Source: Pseudomonas sp. SJZ074 (GTDB taxonomy: Bacteria > Pseudomonadota > Gammaproteobacteria > Pseudomonadales > Pseudomonadaceae). From it: a DNA stretch of 64,000 nt. Of the stretch, positions 8,790 through 17,411 are shown piece after piece. The stretch spans positions 48,790 through 112,789 of the forward strand of contig NZ_VIUE01000021.1 in NCBI RefSeq assembly GCF_007828215.1. The letters are read 5' to 3'. Both the position numbers and the translations under genes were made by a program. Within the stretch, counting starts at the first letter, position 1. Every line of letters begins with the position of its first letter. The notes beneath the pieces are model-generated. The model saw only the letters and a list, made by a program, of their open reading frames with translations, ran no database searches and was not told the origin of the DNA.

Positions 8790-9494
8790 GCTGGAAATCC
8801 TTAACAGAGGGCAAAGGGCCTCTGAGCTTGAAAGAAATAACGCAGTGACGATATGTCGCAGCAATCAATCGCGGTGATTTTATGGCTAAACACCGGGCAA
8901 GTAAAATTCCTATAGCGAAATTATTTATTGGAATAAGGACATAGCGCTCCTCCAAAGCTGCGCAACCCCGGCCCTGCGGGCATTGGCCGACTATTCATCC
9001 ATTCTGCTTTATTCGTGCTGCAACAATGATAATGCCTTTCAAATGATAATTATTATTGTTTGTCCGGGTTTTTCATCAATAACCCGGCACAGTAGCTGAG
9101 AACTTTTCTTACAGGGTTGCGACTGCAATTGTCAGCGCTGGCCGTTTTACTCTTTTTCAGACTGCCTGTTACTGCGTTCGATCAATTTTTCTATCGGCGC
9201 GCCAAAGGGAAAGGGTCGGTAAGGGGTTGGATCTGCATGAGGGGTCGCTCCCATAGAAGCCAGGCTTGTTCGCGCCGTCAGCGGCGCGGTCCCGGAGCAT
9301 TGGAGCGTCAAGCGAAACCTCTTTGCCAACAAAAATCGGCACGAGGCCTAACCTAGAGCCTTGAACGATTGGTGGCAAATGGCTATCTTTGCAGCTCACT
9401 TATCTAATCATCTATATCAATATTGGTTAGGTAATCGCTCCCTTAATAGCTGCGTCAGTCTTCATCGTTCGCGGCTGATTACCAAAGGAATGTC
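8790..9494. other. Intergenic region with divergent promoters (nuo operon and chemoreceptor)
   Basis: About 700 bases without a supported gene. The part next to nuoA (8860-9060) is clearly AT-richer and should hold the nuo promoter on the minus strand and a Fur-like box at 9039-9057. The middle (9180-9350) is GC-richer, with a short GCGCCGTCAGCGGCGC inverted repeat near 9275. The last 100 bases are AT-rich again and precede the chemoreceptor. No confident -35/-10 pair could be assigned by eye. Confidence 0.6.
9039..9057. promoter_or_regulatory. Candidate Fur box
   Basis: TCAAATGATAATTATTATT matches the classical 19-bp Fur consensus GATAATGATAATCATTATC at 14 of 19 positions, including the whole ATGATAAT core. 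It lies 250 bases before the nuoA start and 438 bases before the chemoreceptor start, in the AT-rich stretch between them. An ATGATAAT octamer at 9026-9033 could add a half site. Chance matches are more frequent in AT-rich DNA, so binding is uncertain. Confidence 0.35.
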
Positions 9495-11417
9495 ATGAAT
9501 TCTTGGATCGCGAATATCAGCGTTATGCTCAAGTTGGCTTTGGGCTTTGCCGTTGTGCTGCTTCTGACCGCTGTCCTTGCCGCGACCGGCTGGTTCAGTC
9601 TGGGAAAAATGATCGAGCGCACTGATCGAATGACCAGCATTACCGAACTCGGCAACCGTCTTGATGAGTTGCGCACGGCTCGCTTGCAATACCAGCTGGA
9701 CAAGGGCGATGAACAAAAGGGGGCACTGATCCAGGCGGCGCTGGAGCAGTTTGTCGCCAAGCAGAAAAGCCTCGCAACCGAGTTGAAGAAACCTGACAAC
9801 CTGAAAAAACTTGCGCTGATCGAGCAGGCCAGCGCGCAGTATCAAGTGGCACTGAATACGATGCGTGAGGCTTATCGCAAAGACGCAGCCATGCGCAAGG
9901 AGATGGGGGTCAATGCGGTCAAGGGGGGCGCGCTGATTGCCAAGGTCATCAATGACGTAGAAGCAATGCCTGCTTCGGATGAGCGACGTTTCGAGTTGTA
10001 CAGGATCATCCTCAAGGCCAAGGAGGACGTGGCGTTGGTGCGCTATGAAGTGCGTGGCTACACCGGCAACCCCAACAGCGCCACCGAACAAGCCGCCAGC
10101 CGCCAGATCGAAAATACGCTCAAGGGCATTGAAACCCTCAACGGCGCTTTCGGCCCGGCCTATGCCGACACCATCAAGCAGCTGGAAACCGCACTGATTG
10201 CTTACCGCCGTTCGGTGCAGGACTTCACCGCCAGCAACCAGGCCATTGGCAAGGCTGTGCAGGACACCATCGACTTGGGTGGCACCATTACCCGTCTGTC
10301 TGAAGAAATGTATGCCAGCCAACTGGTCTCCCGTGACGAAGACAGCGCCCAGGCCCGCATCCTGCAACTGAGCTGTACTGCCTTGGCGATGCTGTTGGGG
10401 ATTCTTGCGGCCATGATCATCACTCGCCAGATTACGCGGCCGTTGCAGGACACATTGGCTGTGGTCGATCGCATTGCAGCAGGCGACCTCACGCAAGACA
10501 TGGTCGTGACCCGTCGTGATGAACTGGGTGTCTTGCAGCAAGGTATCCAGCGCATGGGCGCCACGTTGCGCGACTTGATCGGTGGCATCCGCGATGGCGT
10601 CACTCAGATCGCCAGCGCCGCCGAAGAGTTATCGGCCGTCACCGAGCAGACCAGCGCCGGGGTTAATAGTCAGAAGACCGAGACCGACCAGGTGGCTACC
10701 GCCATGCACGAAATGTCGGCCACCGTGCATGAAGTCGCGCGTAATGCCGAACAGGCTTGCACGGTTGCCTCAGAGGCCGATGCACAGGCGCGTATTGGCG
10801 ACCAGGTTGTCGCGCAGGCCATCGTTCAGATCGAGCGCTTGGCCAGCGAAGTCGGGCGCTCCGTCGACGCCATGGATGAGTTGGAACAAGAAAGCGCACG
10901 CATCGGCAAGATCATGGACGTGATCAAGGCGGTGGCTGAGCAGACCAACTTGCTGGCCCTTAACGCCGCCATTGAGGCTGCCCGCGCGGGTGACGCCGGG
11001 CGCGGATTTGCCGTGGTCGCCGACGAAGTACGTGGGCTGGCCCAGCGTACCCAGCATTCCACCGAAGAGATTGAAAGCCTGGTGGCGGGCTTGCAGAACG
11101 GCACACGCCAGGTGTCGAGCATCATGCGAAATAGCCGCGAACTGACCGATAGCAGCGTGGAATTGGCCGGCAAGGCTGGCGTCTCTCTGGGCAACATCAC
11201 CCAGGCGGTTTCTGGCATCCAGGCCATGAACCAGCAGATTGCCGCTGCTGCGGTGCAACAAAGCTCGGTGGCCGAGGACATCAGCCGCAGTATCCTGAGC
11301 GTGCGCGATGTGTCCGAACAGACCGCCTCGGCCAGCGAAGAAACCGCCGCTTCCAGCGTCGAGCTGGCGCGCCTGGGTAACCAGTTGCAGCAACTGGTCA
11401 GTCACTTCAAAGTGTAA
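9495..11417 (+). CDS. Methyl-accepting chemotaxis protein with long periplasmic helical sensor domain
   Basis: A 640-aa transducer that senses periplasmic ligands and controls the CheA kinase. Layout: membrane segment 1 (~12-32), a periplasmic all-helical domain of about 250 residues, membrane segment 2 (~289-310), HAMP (~311-363, with TRPLQDTLAVVDRIAAGDLT) and the cytoplasmic signalling domain with the invariant tip around EQTNLLALNAAIEAARAG (~483-500). The size of the sensor domain fits the helical bimodular (HBM) type known from P. putida McpS, which binds TCA-cycle acids; the ligand here is not known. There is no C-terminal CheR-tethering pentapeptide. An AAAGGA precedes the ATG. It stands alone, next to the glyoxylate-shunt gene aceA. 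Confidence 0.9.
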   Translation: MNSWIANISVMLKLALGFAVVLLLTAVLAATGWFSLGKMIERTDRMTSITELGNRLDELRTARLQYQLDKGDEQKGALIQAALEQFVAKQKSLATELKKPDNLKKLALIEQASAQYQVALNTMREAYRKDAAMRKEMGVNAVKGGALIAKVINDVEAMPASDERRFELYRIILKAKEDVALVRYEVRGYTGNPNSATEQAASRQIENTLKGIETLNGAFGPAYADTIKQLETALIAYRRSVQDFTASNQAIGKAVQDTIDLGGTITRLSEEMYASQLVSRDEDSAQARILQLSCTALAMLLGILAAMIITRQITRPLQDTLAVVDRIAAGDLTQDMVVTRRDELGVLQQGIQRMGATLRDLIGGIRDGVTQIASAAEELSAVTEQTSAGVNSQKTETDQVATAMHEMSATVHEVARNAEQACTVASEADAQARIGDQVVAQAIVQIERLASEVGRSVDAMDELEQESARIGKIMDVIKAVAEQTNLLALNAAIEAARAGDAGRGFAVVADEVRGLAQRTQHSTEEIESLVAGLQNGTRQVSSIMRNSRELTDSSVELAGKAGVSLGNITQAVSGIQAMNQQIAAAAVQQSSVAEDISRSILSVRDVSEQTASASEETAASSVELARLGNQLQQLVSHFKV

Positions 11418-11433
11418 AAAAAACGGCAAAAAA

Positions 11434-11456
11434 AAGCCCCGAACCAGTCGGGGCTT
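11434..11456. terminator. Intrinsic terminator, probably for aceA
   Basis: AAGCCCCGA and TCGGGGCTT form a 9-bp perfect stem with a five-base loop. On the minus strand the stem is followed by a run of Ts, so it terminates aceA transcription. On the plus strand it lies 17 bases after the chemoreceptor stop and has a poorer T-run, so it may act weakly in both directions. Confidence 0.85.
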
Positions 11457-11514
11457 CAAATCGTCGGCTTTGCGGTTAGTTTTTATCCGGTCCGCAAGGG
11501 CCGTTACTCATCGA

Positions 11515-12840
11515 TCAGTGGAACTGCTCTTCTTCGGTCGAGCCGGTCAGTGCGGTCACCGACGAAGCGCCGCCCTGGATCACGGTGGTCATGTCGTCGA
11601 AGTAGCCGGTGCCCACTTCCTGTTGGTGAGCCACGAAGGTGTAGCCTTTCGCGGCGTCGGCGAACTCCTGCTCCTGCAGCTTCACATAGGCGGTCATGTC
11701 GTTGCGGGCGTAGTCGTGCGCCAGGTTGAACATGCTGTGCCACATGTTGTGAATGCCGGCCAGGGTGATGAATTGGTGCTTGTAGCCCATGGCGGACAGT
11801 TCGCGCTGGAATTTGGCGATGGTCGCGTCGTCCAGGTTTTTCTTCCAGTTGAAGGAAGGCGAGCAGTTGTACGACAGGATCTGGTCCGGGTATTCCTTTT
11901 TGATCGCTTCGGCGAAGCGACGAGCTTCGTCCAGGTCCGGTTTGGCGGTTTCGCACCAGATCAGGTCGGCGTACGGCGCGTAGGCCAGGCCACGAGCGAT
12001 GGCCTGGTCGAGACCGGCGCGCACCTTGTAGAAGCCTTCCTGAGTGCGGGTACCTGTCACGAACGGCTGGTCGTACGGGTCGCAGTCGGAAGTCAGCAGG
12101 TCAGCGGCGTTGGCGTCGGTACGGGCCAGGATGATGGTCGGTACACCAGCAACGTCGGCGGCCAGACGGGCAGCGGTCAGCTTCTGCACGGCTTCCTGGG
12201 TCGGTACCAATACCTTGCCGCCCATGTGGCCGCATTTCTTCACCGAGGCCAGTTGGTCTTCGAAGTGAACGCCGGCGGCGCCTGCTTCGATCATGCTCTT
12301 CATCAGCTCGTAGGCGTTCAGGACGCCGCCGAAACCGGCTTCGGCGTCAGCCACGATCGGTGCGAAGTAGTCGATGTAGCCTTCATCGCCTGGATTCTTG
12401 CCGGCTTTCCACTGGATCTGGTCGGCGCGACGGAACGAGTTGTTGATGCGCTTGACCACGGTCGGAACCGAATCCACCGGGTACAGCGATTGGTCGGGGT
12501 ACATCGACTCGGCGGAGTTGTTGTCCGCGGCCACTTGCCAGCCCGACAGGTAGATCGCCTGGATGCCGGCCTTGACTTGCTGTACGGCCTGGCCGCCGGT
12601 CAGGGCGCCCATGCAGTTGACGAAATCTTTCTCGGGACGGAAGGCTGGCTTGGCGCCCTGGGTCACCAGGTTCCACAGCTTTTCGGCGCCCATTTTCGCA
12701 AAGGTGTGCTCAGGTTGAACCGAGCCACGCAGGCGGACGACGTCAGCAGCGGAATAATTGCGCTTCACGCCTTTCCAGCGTGGGTTCTCAGCCCAGTCTT
12801 TTTCAAGGGCTGCAATTTGCTGTTCGCGTGTCAGTGCCAT
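11515..12840 (-). CDS. aceA: Isocitrate lyase
   Basis: AceA (441 aa) splits isocitrate into glyoxylate and succinate, the first step of the glyoxylate shunt used for growth on acetate and fatty acids. The catalytic loop KKCGHMGGKVL is intact near residues 204-214, and metal/substrate-binding stretches such as GGVLNAYELMKSMIEAGAAGVHFEDQ and IILARTDANAA are visible. Length matches the short enterobacterial-type enzyme. A GAGG lies nine bases before the ATG. Malate synthase is not in the window. A strong hairpin terminator follows the gene, and the 490-base upstream region contains further inverted repeats. Confidence 0.97.
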   Translation of the reverse strand: MALTREQQIAALEKDWAENPRWKGVKRNYSAADVVRLRGSVQPEHTFAKMGAEKLWNLVTQGAKPAFRPEKDFVNCMGALTGGQAVQQVKAGIQAIYLSGWQVAADNNSAESMYPDQSLYPVDSVPTVVKRINNSFRRADQIQWKAGKNPGDEGYIDYFAPIVADAEAGFGGVLNAYELMKSMIEAGAAGVHFEDQLASVKKCGHMGGKVLVPTQEAVQKLTAARLAADVAGVPTIILARTDANAADLLTSDCDPYDQPFVTGTRTQEGFYKVRAGLDQAIARGLAYAPYADLIWCETAKPDLDEARRFAEAIKKEYPDQILSYNCSPSFNWKKNLDDATIAKFQRELSAMGYKHQFITLAGIHNMWHSMFNLAHDYARNDMTAYVKLQEQEFADAAKGYTFVAHQQEVGTGYFDDMTTVIQGGASSVTALTGSTEEEQFH

Positions 12841-12892
12841 GGAAATAAACCTCGTCGCATCGTCGGGTGTGGAAGATTCCTGCTCCTGCCGA

Positions 12893-12911
12893 TTCGCCAG
12901 TCATTGGCGAA
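12893..12911. promoter_or_regulatory. Inverted repeat in the aceA leader
   Basis: TTCGCCA and TGGCGAA flank a five-base spacer, about 55-70 bases before the aceA ATG. It could be a regulator site or an RNA hairpin near the ribosome binding site. The protein that would bind it is unknown. Confidence 0.4.
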
Positions 12912-13266
12912 GAAGGCTGCTCGCTGGCCAGGGGGCCGGGCGTACAAGTCGGTTCAGGCGGGGAGGCGACGGGATGAACGATGGGCTCGAGGGGAAAGTG
13001 AGCAGGTAGAGGCGGACTGCGGGCGCATTCGGGCGTCGTGGGCCCTGGTACGAACTCAGAGTGATGCCGGGTTACCTAGTTACGCTTCCGTCCCTCGGGA
13101 CAACTTCGTTCCAGTCGCAACCTCGTCAAACACACCTTGTGGGCAGTACAGACACGGATCGGCTTGCGGGGTAGGTGCAAGCGGCGACCCGAAGGCCCTT
13201 GCCAGGGCCCCTGATTAGCGGGAGCGAGGCCATCATGCCTTCGGTTTTTTGGCTCGTCAAACGTTT

Positions 13267-13292
13267 TGTAGTGCTTTTTTTCAAGCACTACA
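13267..13292. terminator. Perfect 10-bp hairpin after the secretin-like gene
   Basis: TGTAGTGCTT and AAGCACTACA form a perfect 10-bp stem around a six-base T-rich loop (A-rich on the minus strand). It lies 41 bases after the stop of the minus-strand gene at 13333, which suggests a terminator, but neither strand has a T-tract after the stem. A dimeric regulator site for aceA is an alternative. Confidence 0.45.
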
Positions 13293-13332
13293 TCTTTGGT
13301 CTAATACGACTCATCAGTCAGTTTTTGGTGCT

Positions 13333-14094
13333 TCAGTTCAGGGTATCGACCTTAACCCGCAGAATCATGTCGTCGCGGCCTTGTGTCGAGTAGCTGCGGG
13401 TCAGGCCCTGTTTATCGGCCTGAGTCTGGCGATTCACGCCGGCCAAGGTGATCCATTCGCCCAGTCGGCCGCTGACCGTCGTGTCGGTGCTTTGAACGTT
13501 CACTACATCGGGACGTTCCTGGCTCATGCGGTCACGGTTGGTACTGATGCTCAGATGAACGGTCTCGCCGGTGACGCTCGCCGTGACATAGAAACCCTGA
13601 GTGACATTGCGGTATTCGGTCTGGCTTTGCATGCGCCCATAGGTGTCGGTCTGGCTGCTGGTGAACGGTACGCTCTGGCCCACCTGGATCAGCGCCGGCT
13701 GGCCTTCGCTGGCCTGCACCTGTTGCACGCCACCGTCACGGCTGGCCGTGCTGCGGTTGATGATGCGGGTCTGGCCGGGGGCGGCGCCGTTGATGGAGTA
13801 ACCCTGGTCGCCTTGCAGGTTGTTCTCGTTGGTGTCGACCGTGATCAGCAGGCGCTTGGGCGCGGTGTCCAATTGCGCGAGGAATTCCCGCAGCTCTTCG
13901 ATCTTGCCCGGGGCGGCGTTGACGATCAGTTGATTGCCATAGGCGCTGACCTGGCCGTCCTTGCCGATGAAGTTCTGCGCCACCGGAAGCAGGTCGGCGC
14001 TGGTGCGGTAGTTCAATGGCACGATTTGCGTGTCGGCCATGACCGACAGGCTACAACCGAGCAGCAGGGTGGCCAGGAGGGTGCGTAGCGACAT
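13333..14094 (-). CDS. Exported protein with secretin N-domain-like (NolW/STN) repeat
   Basis: A 253-aa protein starting with a clear signal peptide (MSLRTLLATLLLGCSLSVMADTQ). The mature part opens with IVPLNYRTSADLLPVAQNFIGKDGQVSAYGNQLIVNAAPGKIEELREFLAQLD, which is the pattern of the N1/NolW domain of secretins, the ring-building module of outer-membrane type II/III secretion and pilus pores. No secretin barrel follows. The rest is polar and beta-rich. I chose the ATG at 14094 because it begins the signal peptide and has GGAG upstream. Function is unknown; it stands alone on the minus strand, upstream of aceA in transcription order. Confidence 0.8.
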   Translation of the reverse strand: MSLRTLLATLLLGCSLSVMADTQIVPLNYRTSADLLPVAQNFIGKDGQVSAYGNQLIVNAAPGKIEELREFLAQLDTAPKRLLITVDTNENNLQGDQGYSINGAAPGQTRIINRSTASRDGGVQQVQASEGQPALIQVGQSVPFTSSQTDTYGRMQSQTEYRNVTQGFYVTASVTGETVHLSISTNRDRMSQERPDVVNVQSTDTTVSGRLGEWITLAGVNRQTQADKQGLTRSYSTQGRDDMILRVKVDTLN

Positions 14095-14171
14095 TCCATT
14101 TCTCCGCGAGACAAAGGCTTGATATTGCCAGTTTGTCGGCCCAGGGTGGGGCAAGTTGAATGATAGACGGC

Positions 14172-14206
14172 AAAACGCCCCGGCATCGGGGATGGCGGGG
14201 CGTTTT
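14172..14206. terminator. Intrinsic terminator after the GNAT gene
   Basis: AAAACGCCCCG and CGGGGCGTTTT form an 11-bp stem with a 13-base loop, 42 bases past the stop of the minus-strand acetyltransferase gene. The A- and T-runs lie within the stem ends, which allows termination in both directions. Confidence 0.8.
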
Positions 14207-14247
14207 GATGTGAGCTGAGTGATTACTTTGTGGCGAGGGGATTTGTG

Positions 14248-14673
14248 TCAGGCCGAGTGTCGCACCATGTCCACATGGGGAATCCCGGCTTCCAGGAATT
14301 CCTCGCTGACCACGGCAAAGCCCAGTCGCTCATAGAACGGCGTGGCATGCACCTGGGCGCTGAGCATCTGTTGCTTGAGCCCGCGTTTTTCGGCTTCGGC
14401 GATGACTGCATGCAACAGCGCGTCGCCCACCTTCAGACCGCGCCAGTCCTTGAGCACCGAGACCCGGCCAATGTGACCGTCGGTCAGCAGGCGGGCGGTG
14501 CCGATGGGGAAGTCGCCTTCGAAGGCGAGGAAATGCACCGCGCCCTGATCGTCGGCGTCCCATTCCAGCTCGGGCGGGACGGACTGCTCGACAATGAATA
14601 CGCTCTCACGAATGCGCCGGATCTCGGCGTTTTCCTTTTGCCAGTCTGCGACACGAACGTGGATTTTATTCAT
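14248..14673 (-). CDS. GNAT-family N-acetyltransferase
   Basis: A 141-aa single-domain protein with the GNAT fold: IGTARLLTDGHIGRVSVLKDWRGLKVGDALLHAVIAEAEKRG carries the acetyl-CoA-binding loop, and ATPFYERLGFAVVSEEFLEAGIPHVDM is the usual C-terminal half. It resembles the ElaA/YjcF subgroup, whose substrates are mostly unknown. The ATG at 14673 overlaps the end of the upstream hydroxylase gene by eight bases, so the two are probably translated from one message. Substrate cannot be told from sequence. Confidence 0.88.
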   Translation of the reverse strand: MNKIHVRVADWQKENAEIRRIRESVFIVEQSVPPELEWDADDQGAVHFLAFEGDFPIGTARLLTDGHIGRVSVLKDWRGLKVGDALLHAVIAEAEKRGLKQQMLSAQVHATPFYERLGFAVVSEEFLEAGIPHVDMVRHSA

Positions 14674-15832
14674 CGGCGAACCCCAGGCTGCCTTGCTTGA
14701 CCAGCTCATGGATCAGGCCGCGACCGTCTTCATCGGCCAGCCATGGGCTGAGGTTTTCAATGTGCAGGGCATCGGCCGCGCAGATCATTTTCAGTAGCTC
14801 GCGAAGCTTGCCCGGCAGGTAGCGGCTCTGGCCGCTGGCGAACAGCAGCAGGTCGTCATCGACTTCCGACCAGGCCAGGCGCGCGCTCGGGTTGCGGATG
14901 ATCACGGCGCCCTGTTCCAGGCCGGCCAACAGGTCGTCCTCTTCCAGCTCGGGGCCTACCACCAATTCGGGGTAGCGCGGCTCCGTCATGAACTGGCCGA
15001 ACCAGGTCAGCAGCAGGCGTTCGTCGCTCATGTGCTCGGCCAGCAGGCCCTTGAGGCGGTCGAGGGCGTCGTGTTGAATCTGGTGCGGATCGGCCACTGG
15101 GCGCGCATCGGCGTCGGTGTAGCGTTCTTCGTCCGGCAGGAACTGGCTGAGGAAGTCGGTGAAGTGGGTCAACACTTCGGCGGCGCTCGGTGCGCGGAAA
15201 CCGACCGAGTAAGTCATGCAGTCATCCACGGCCACGCCGCAATGGGCCAGGCGCGGCGGCAGGTAGAGCATGTCACCCGGTTCCAGGACCCATTCGTCGG
15301 TGGCGTCGAAGTCGGCGAGGATGCGCAGGTCGGCATGGGGTAACAGCGGGCTGTGGGAGTCGCACATCTGGCCGATCTTCCAGTTGCGCTTGCCGTGGCC
15401 TTGCAGCAGGAACACGTCGTAGTTATCGAAGTGCGGACCGACGCTGCCACCTGGGGCGGCGAAGCTGATCATCACGTCGTCGATGCGCCAGCTCGGCAGG
15501 AAGCGGAAGTGTTCCAGCAGTTCGCTGACTTCCGGGACGAACTGGTCGACTGCCTGCACCAGCAGGGTCCAGTCGCGCTCCGGCAGTTTGCTGAATTCGT
15601 CTTCGGCGAACGGGCCGCGACGCAGTTCCCACGGGCGCTCGCCGTGCTCGAGCACCAGGCGCGATTCGACTTCTTCTTCCAAGGCCAGGCCGGCCAGCTC
15701 GTCGGCGTCGATCGGGCTTTCGAAGTCAGGAATCGCCTGGCGGATCAGCAGCGGCTTTTTCTGCCAGTAATCGCGCAGGAACTCCCGTGCCGTGATGCCG
15801 CCCAGGAGTTGCAGAGGAATGTCAGGATTCAT
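14666..15832 (-). CDS. roxA: Ribosomal protein uL16 arginine 3-hydroxylase (JmjC/cupin)
   Basis: This 388-aa cupin matches RoxA/YcfD, a 2-oxoglutarate- and Fe(II)-dependent oxygenase that hydroxylates an arginine of ribosomal protein L16. The iron ligands are visible as H134 and D136 in GPHFDNYDVF and H197 in PPRLAHCGVA. The C-terminal part is the dimerisation and winged-helix region expected for the family. The position next to purB, hflD and mnmA is as in enterics, where phoPQ stands between ycfD and purB; here those genes are missing. The downstream GNAT gene overlaps its stop. Confidence 0.93.
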   Translation of the reverse strand: MNPDIPLQLLGGITAREFLRDYWQKKPLLIRQAIPDFESPIDADELAGLALEEEVESRLVLEHGERPWELRRGPFAEDEFSKLPERDWTLLVQAVDQFVPEVSELLEHFRFLPSWRIDDVMISFAAPGGSVGPHFDNYDVFLLQGHGKRNWKIGQMCDSHSPLLPHADLRILADFDATDEWVLEPGDMLYLPPRLAHCGVAVDDCMTYSVGFRAPSAAEVLTHFTDFLSQFLPDEERYTDADARPVADPHQIQHDALDRLKGLLAEHMSDERLLLTWFGQFMTEPRYPELVVGPELEEDDLLAGLEQGAVIIRNPSARLAWSEVDDDLLLFASGQSRYLPGKLRELLKMICAADALHIENLSPWLADEDGRGLIHELVKQGSLGFADE

Positions 15833-15875
15833 GTGTAACCTATTGAAAAAATATACTTTTCAGACGCGAATAAAA

Positions 15876-15896
15876 ACGCCCGGCGCGGCCGGGCGT
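15876..15896. terminator. Intrinsic terminator after purB
   Basis: ACGCCCGGC and GCCGGGCGT form a 9-bp GC-rich stem around a three-base loop. On the minus strand it is followed by TTTTTA, 20 bases past the purB stop, which fits a strong terminator separating purB from roxA. Confidence 0.88.
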
Positions 15897-15916
15897 CTCA
15901 AGGGTGCAACCGTGTA

Positions 15917-17287
15917 TCAGATGCGCTTGGCTTGTGCCGCCGCATTGCCGATGTAGCTGGCCGGGGTCAGCTTCTTCAGCTCCGACTTAGCATCGGCAGG
16001 CATGTCCAGGCCGTCGATGAAAGTCTGCAGTGCTTCAGGGCTGATGCCCTTGCCACGGGTCAGTTCTTTCAGTTTTTCGTACGGGTTTTCGATGTTGTAG
16101 CGACGCATCACGGTCTGGATCGGTTCGGCGAGGACTTCCCAGCAGGCGTCCAGGTCGGCGGCGATCTTCTGTTCGTTCAGCTCCAGCTTGCCGATGCCCT
16201 TGAGGCTGGCTTCGTAGGCGATGACGCTGTGGGCAAAGCCCACGCCCAGGTTGCGCAGCACGGTGGAGTCGGTCAGGTCGCGCTGCCAGCGGGAGATTGG
16301 CAGTTTGCTCGCCAGGTGCTGGAACAGTGCGTTGGCGATGCCCAGGTTGCCTTCGGAGTTTTCGAAGTCGATCGGGTTGACCTTGTGCGGCATGGTCGAG
16401 GAACCGATTTCGCCGGCAATGGTGCGCTGCTTGAAGTAGCCCAGGGAGATGTAGCCCCAGATGTCGCGGTCGAAGTCGATCAGGATGGTGTTGAAGCGCG
16501 CGATCGCGTCGAACAGCTCGGCGATGTAGTCGTGCGGTTCGATCTGGGTGGTGTATGGGTTGAAGCTCAGACCCAATTCGTCTTCGATGAAGGCGCGGGC
16601 GTTGGCTTCCCAGTCGATCTGCGGGTAGGCCGACAAGTGGGCGTTGTAGTTGCCCACGGCGCCGTTGATCTTGCCCAGCAGCGGCACGGCGGCGACTTGG
16701 GCGATCTGGCGCTCCAGGCGATACACCACGTTGGCCAGCTCTTTGCCCAGGGTGGTCGGTGATGCCGGTTGACCATGGGTACGCGACAGCATCGGTACGT
16801 CGGCGAAGCGGATCGCCAGCTCGCGGATGGCCTGGGCGACCTGGCGCATCAGCGGCAGCATCACGTCGTCGCGGCCTTCACGCAGCATCAGGGCGTGGGA
16901 CAGGTTGTTGATGTCCTCGCTGGTGCAGGCGAAGTGGATGAACTCGCTGACGTTGGCCAGTTCCGGCAGCTTGGCCGCCTGCTCCTTGAGCAGATATTCG
17001 ATCGCCTTGACGTCGTGGTTGGTGGTGCGCTCGATCTCTTTGACGCGCTCGGCGTGCTCCAGCTCGAAGTTCTCCGCCAGGGCGTTGAGCACCGCGTTGG
17101 CTTCGGCCGAAAACGCCGGGACTTCGCCGATGGCGGGATGGGCGGCCAGGCGCTGGAGCCAGCGCACTTCAACCAGGACGCGGGCACGGATCAGGCCGTA
17201 CTCGCTGAAAATCGGGCGCAGGGCCTGGGTTTTGCCGGCGTAGCGGCCGTCTACAGGGGAAACCGCAGTGAGCGAAGAGAGCTGCAT
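15917..17287 (-). CDS. purB: Adenylosuccinate lyase
   Basis: PurB (456 aa) catalyses two fumarate-releasing steps of purine synthesis: SAICAR to AICAR, and adenylosuccinate to AMP. The fumarase/aspartase-superfamily signature GSSTMPHKVNPIDFEN (~294-309) with its flexible serine loop is intact, as are TSEDINNLSHALMLREG and SRTHGQPASPTTLGKE. The start at 17287 (MQLSSLTAVSPVDGRYAGKT) is the conserved N-terminus; an in-frame extension upstream has no family support. The upstream neighbour is hflD, as in enterics. Confidence 0.97.
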   Translation of the reverse strand: MQLSSLTAVSPVDGRYAGKTQALRPIFSEYGLIRARVLVEVRWLQRLAAHPAIGEVPAFSAEANAVLNALAENFELEHAERVKEIERTTNHDVKAIEYLLKEQAAKLPELANVSEFIHFACTSEDINNLSHALMLREGRDDVMLPLMRQVAQAIRELAIRFADVPMLSRTHGQPASPTTLGKELANVVYRLERQIAQVAAVPLLGKINGAVGNYNAHLSAYPQIDWEANARAFIEDELGLSFNPYTTQIEPHDYIAELFDAIARFNTILIDFDRDIWGYISLGYFKQRTIAGEIGSSTMPHKVNPIDFENSEGNLGIANALFQHLASKLPISRWQRDLTDSTVLRNLGVGFAHSVIAYEASLKGIGKLELNEQKIAADLDACWEVLAEPIQTVMRRYNIENPYEKLKELTRGKGISPEALQTFIDGLDMPADAKSELKKLTPASYIGNAAAQAKRI

Positions 17288-17411
17288 GGGGTGTTCTCGG
17301 ACAGTCGGGCAACGAAATGGGGCGCGTATCATACATGAAAACAATCGCCGGTCCGTCGCCAACTGACCGGCGTATTACGCGTAATGAAGCAAAAAAATGG
17401 GTTGAGGCGAC

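Larger units (their letters stand above)
12841..13332. other. Upstream region of aceA, no gene supported
   Basis: About 490 bases with no convincing coding frame. It holds an inverted repeat close to aceA (12893-12911), a 26-base perfect hairpin (13267-13292), and a possible minus-strand promoter around 13257-13230 (TTGACG, 17 bases, CATGAT). If that promoter is real, aceA has a leader of nearly 400 bases. Promoter assignment is weak. Confidence 0.5.

Noticed and set aside
8790..8864. Longer NuoA start at 8864
   Set aside because: The added 25 residues lack family support, whereas the ATG at 8789 has a good ribosome site and the conserved N-terminus.
11308..13218. 636-codon plus-strand frame opposite aceA and its leader
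   Set aside because: Covers the conserved aceA gene in antisense and lacks a start signal. Its end in the aceA leader has no family resemblance.
13076..13288. 70-codon minus-strand frame in the aceA leader
   Set aside because: Poor ribosome site, biased composition, and it crosses the hairpin at 13267-13292. I treat the region as non-coding.
13302..13313. TAATACGACTCA, the first 12 bases of a T7 RNA polymerase promoter
   Set aside because: The essential initiation part (CTATAG) does not follow, no phage genes are near, and a 12-base match can arise by chance in a window of this size only rarely but has no functional support here.
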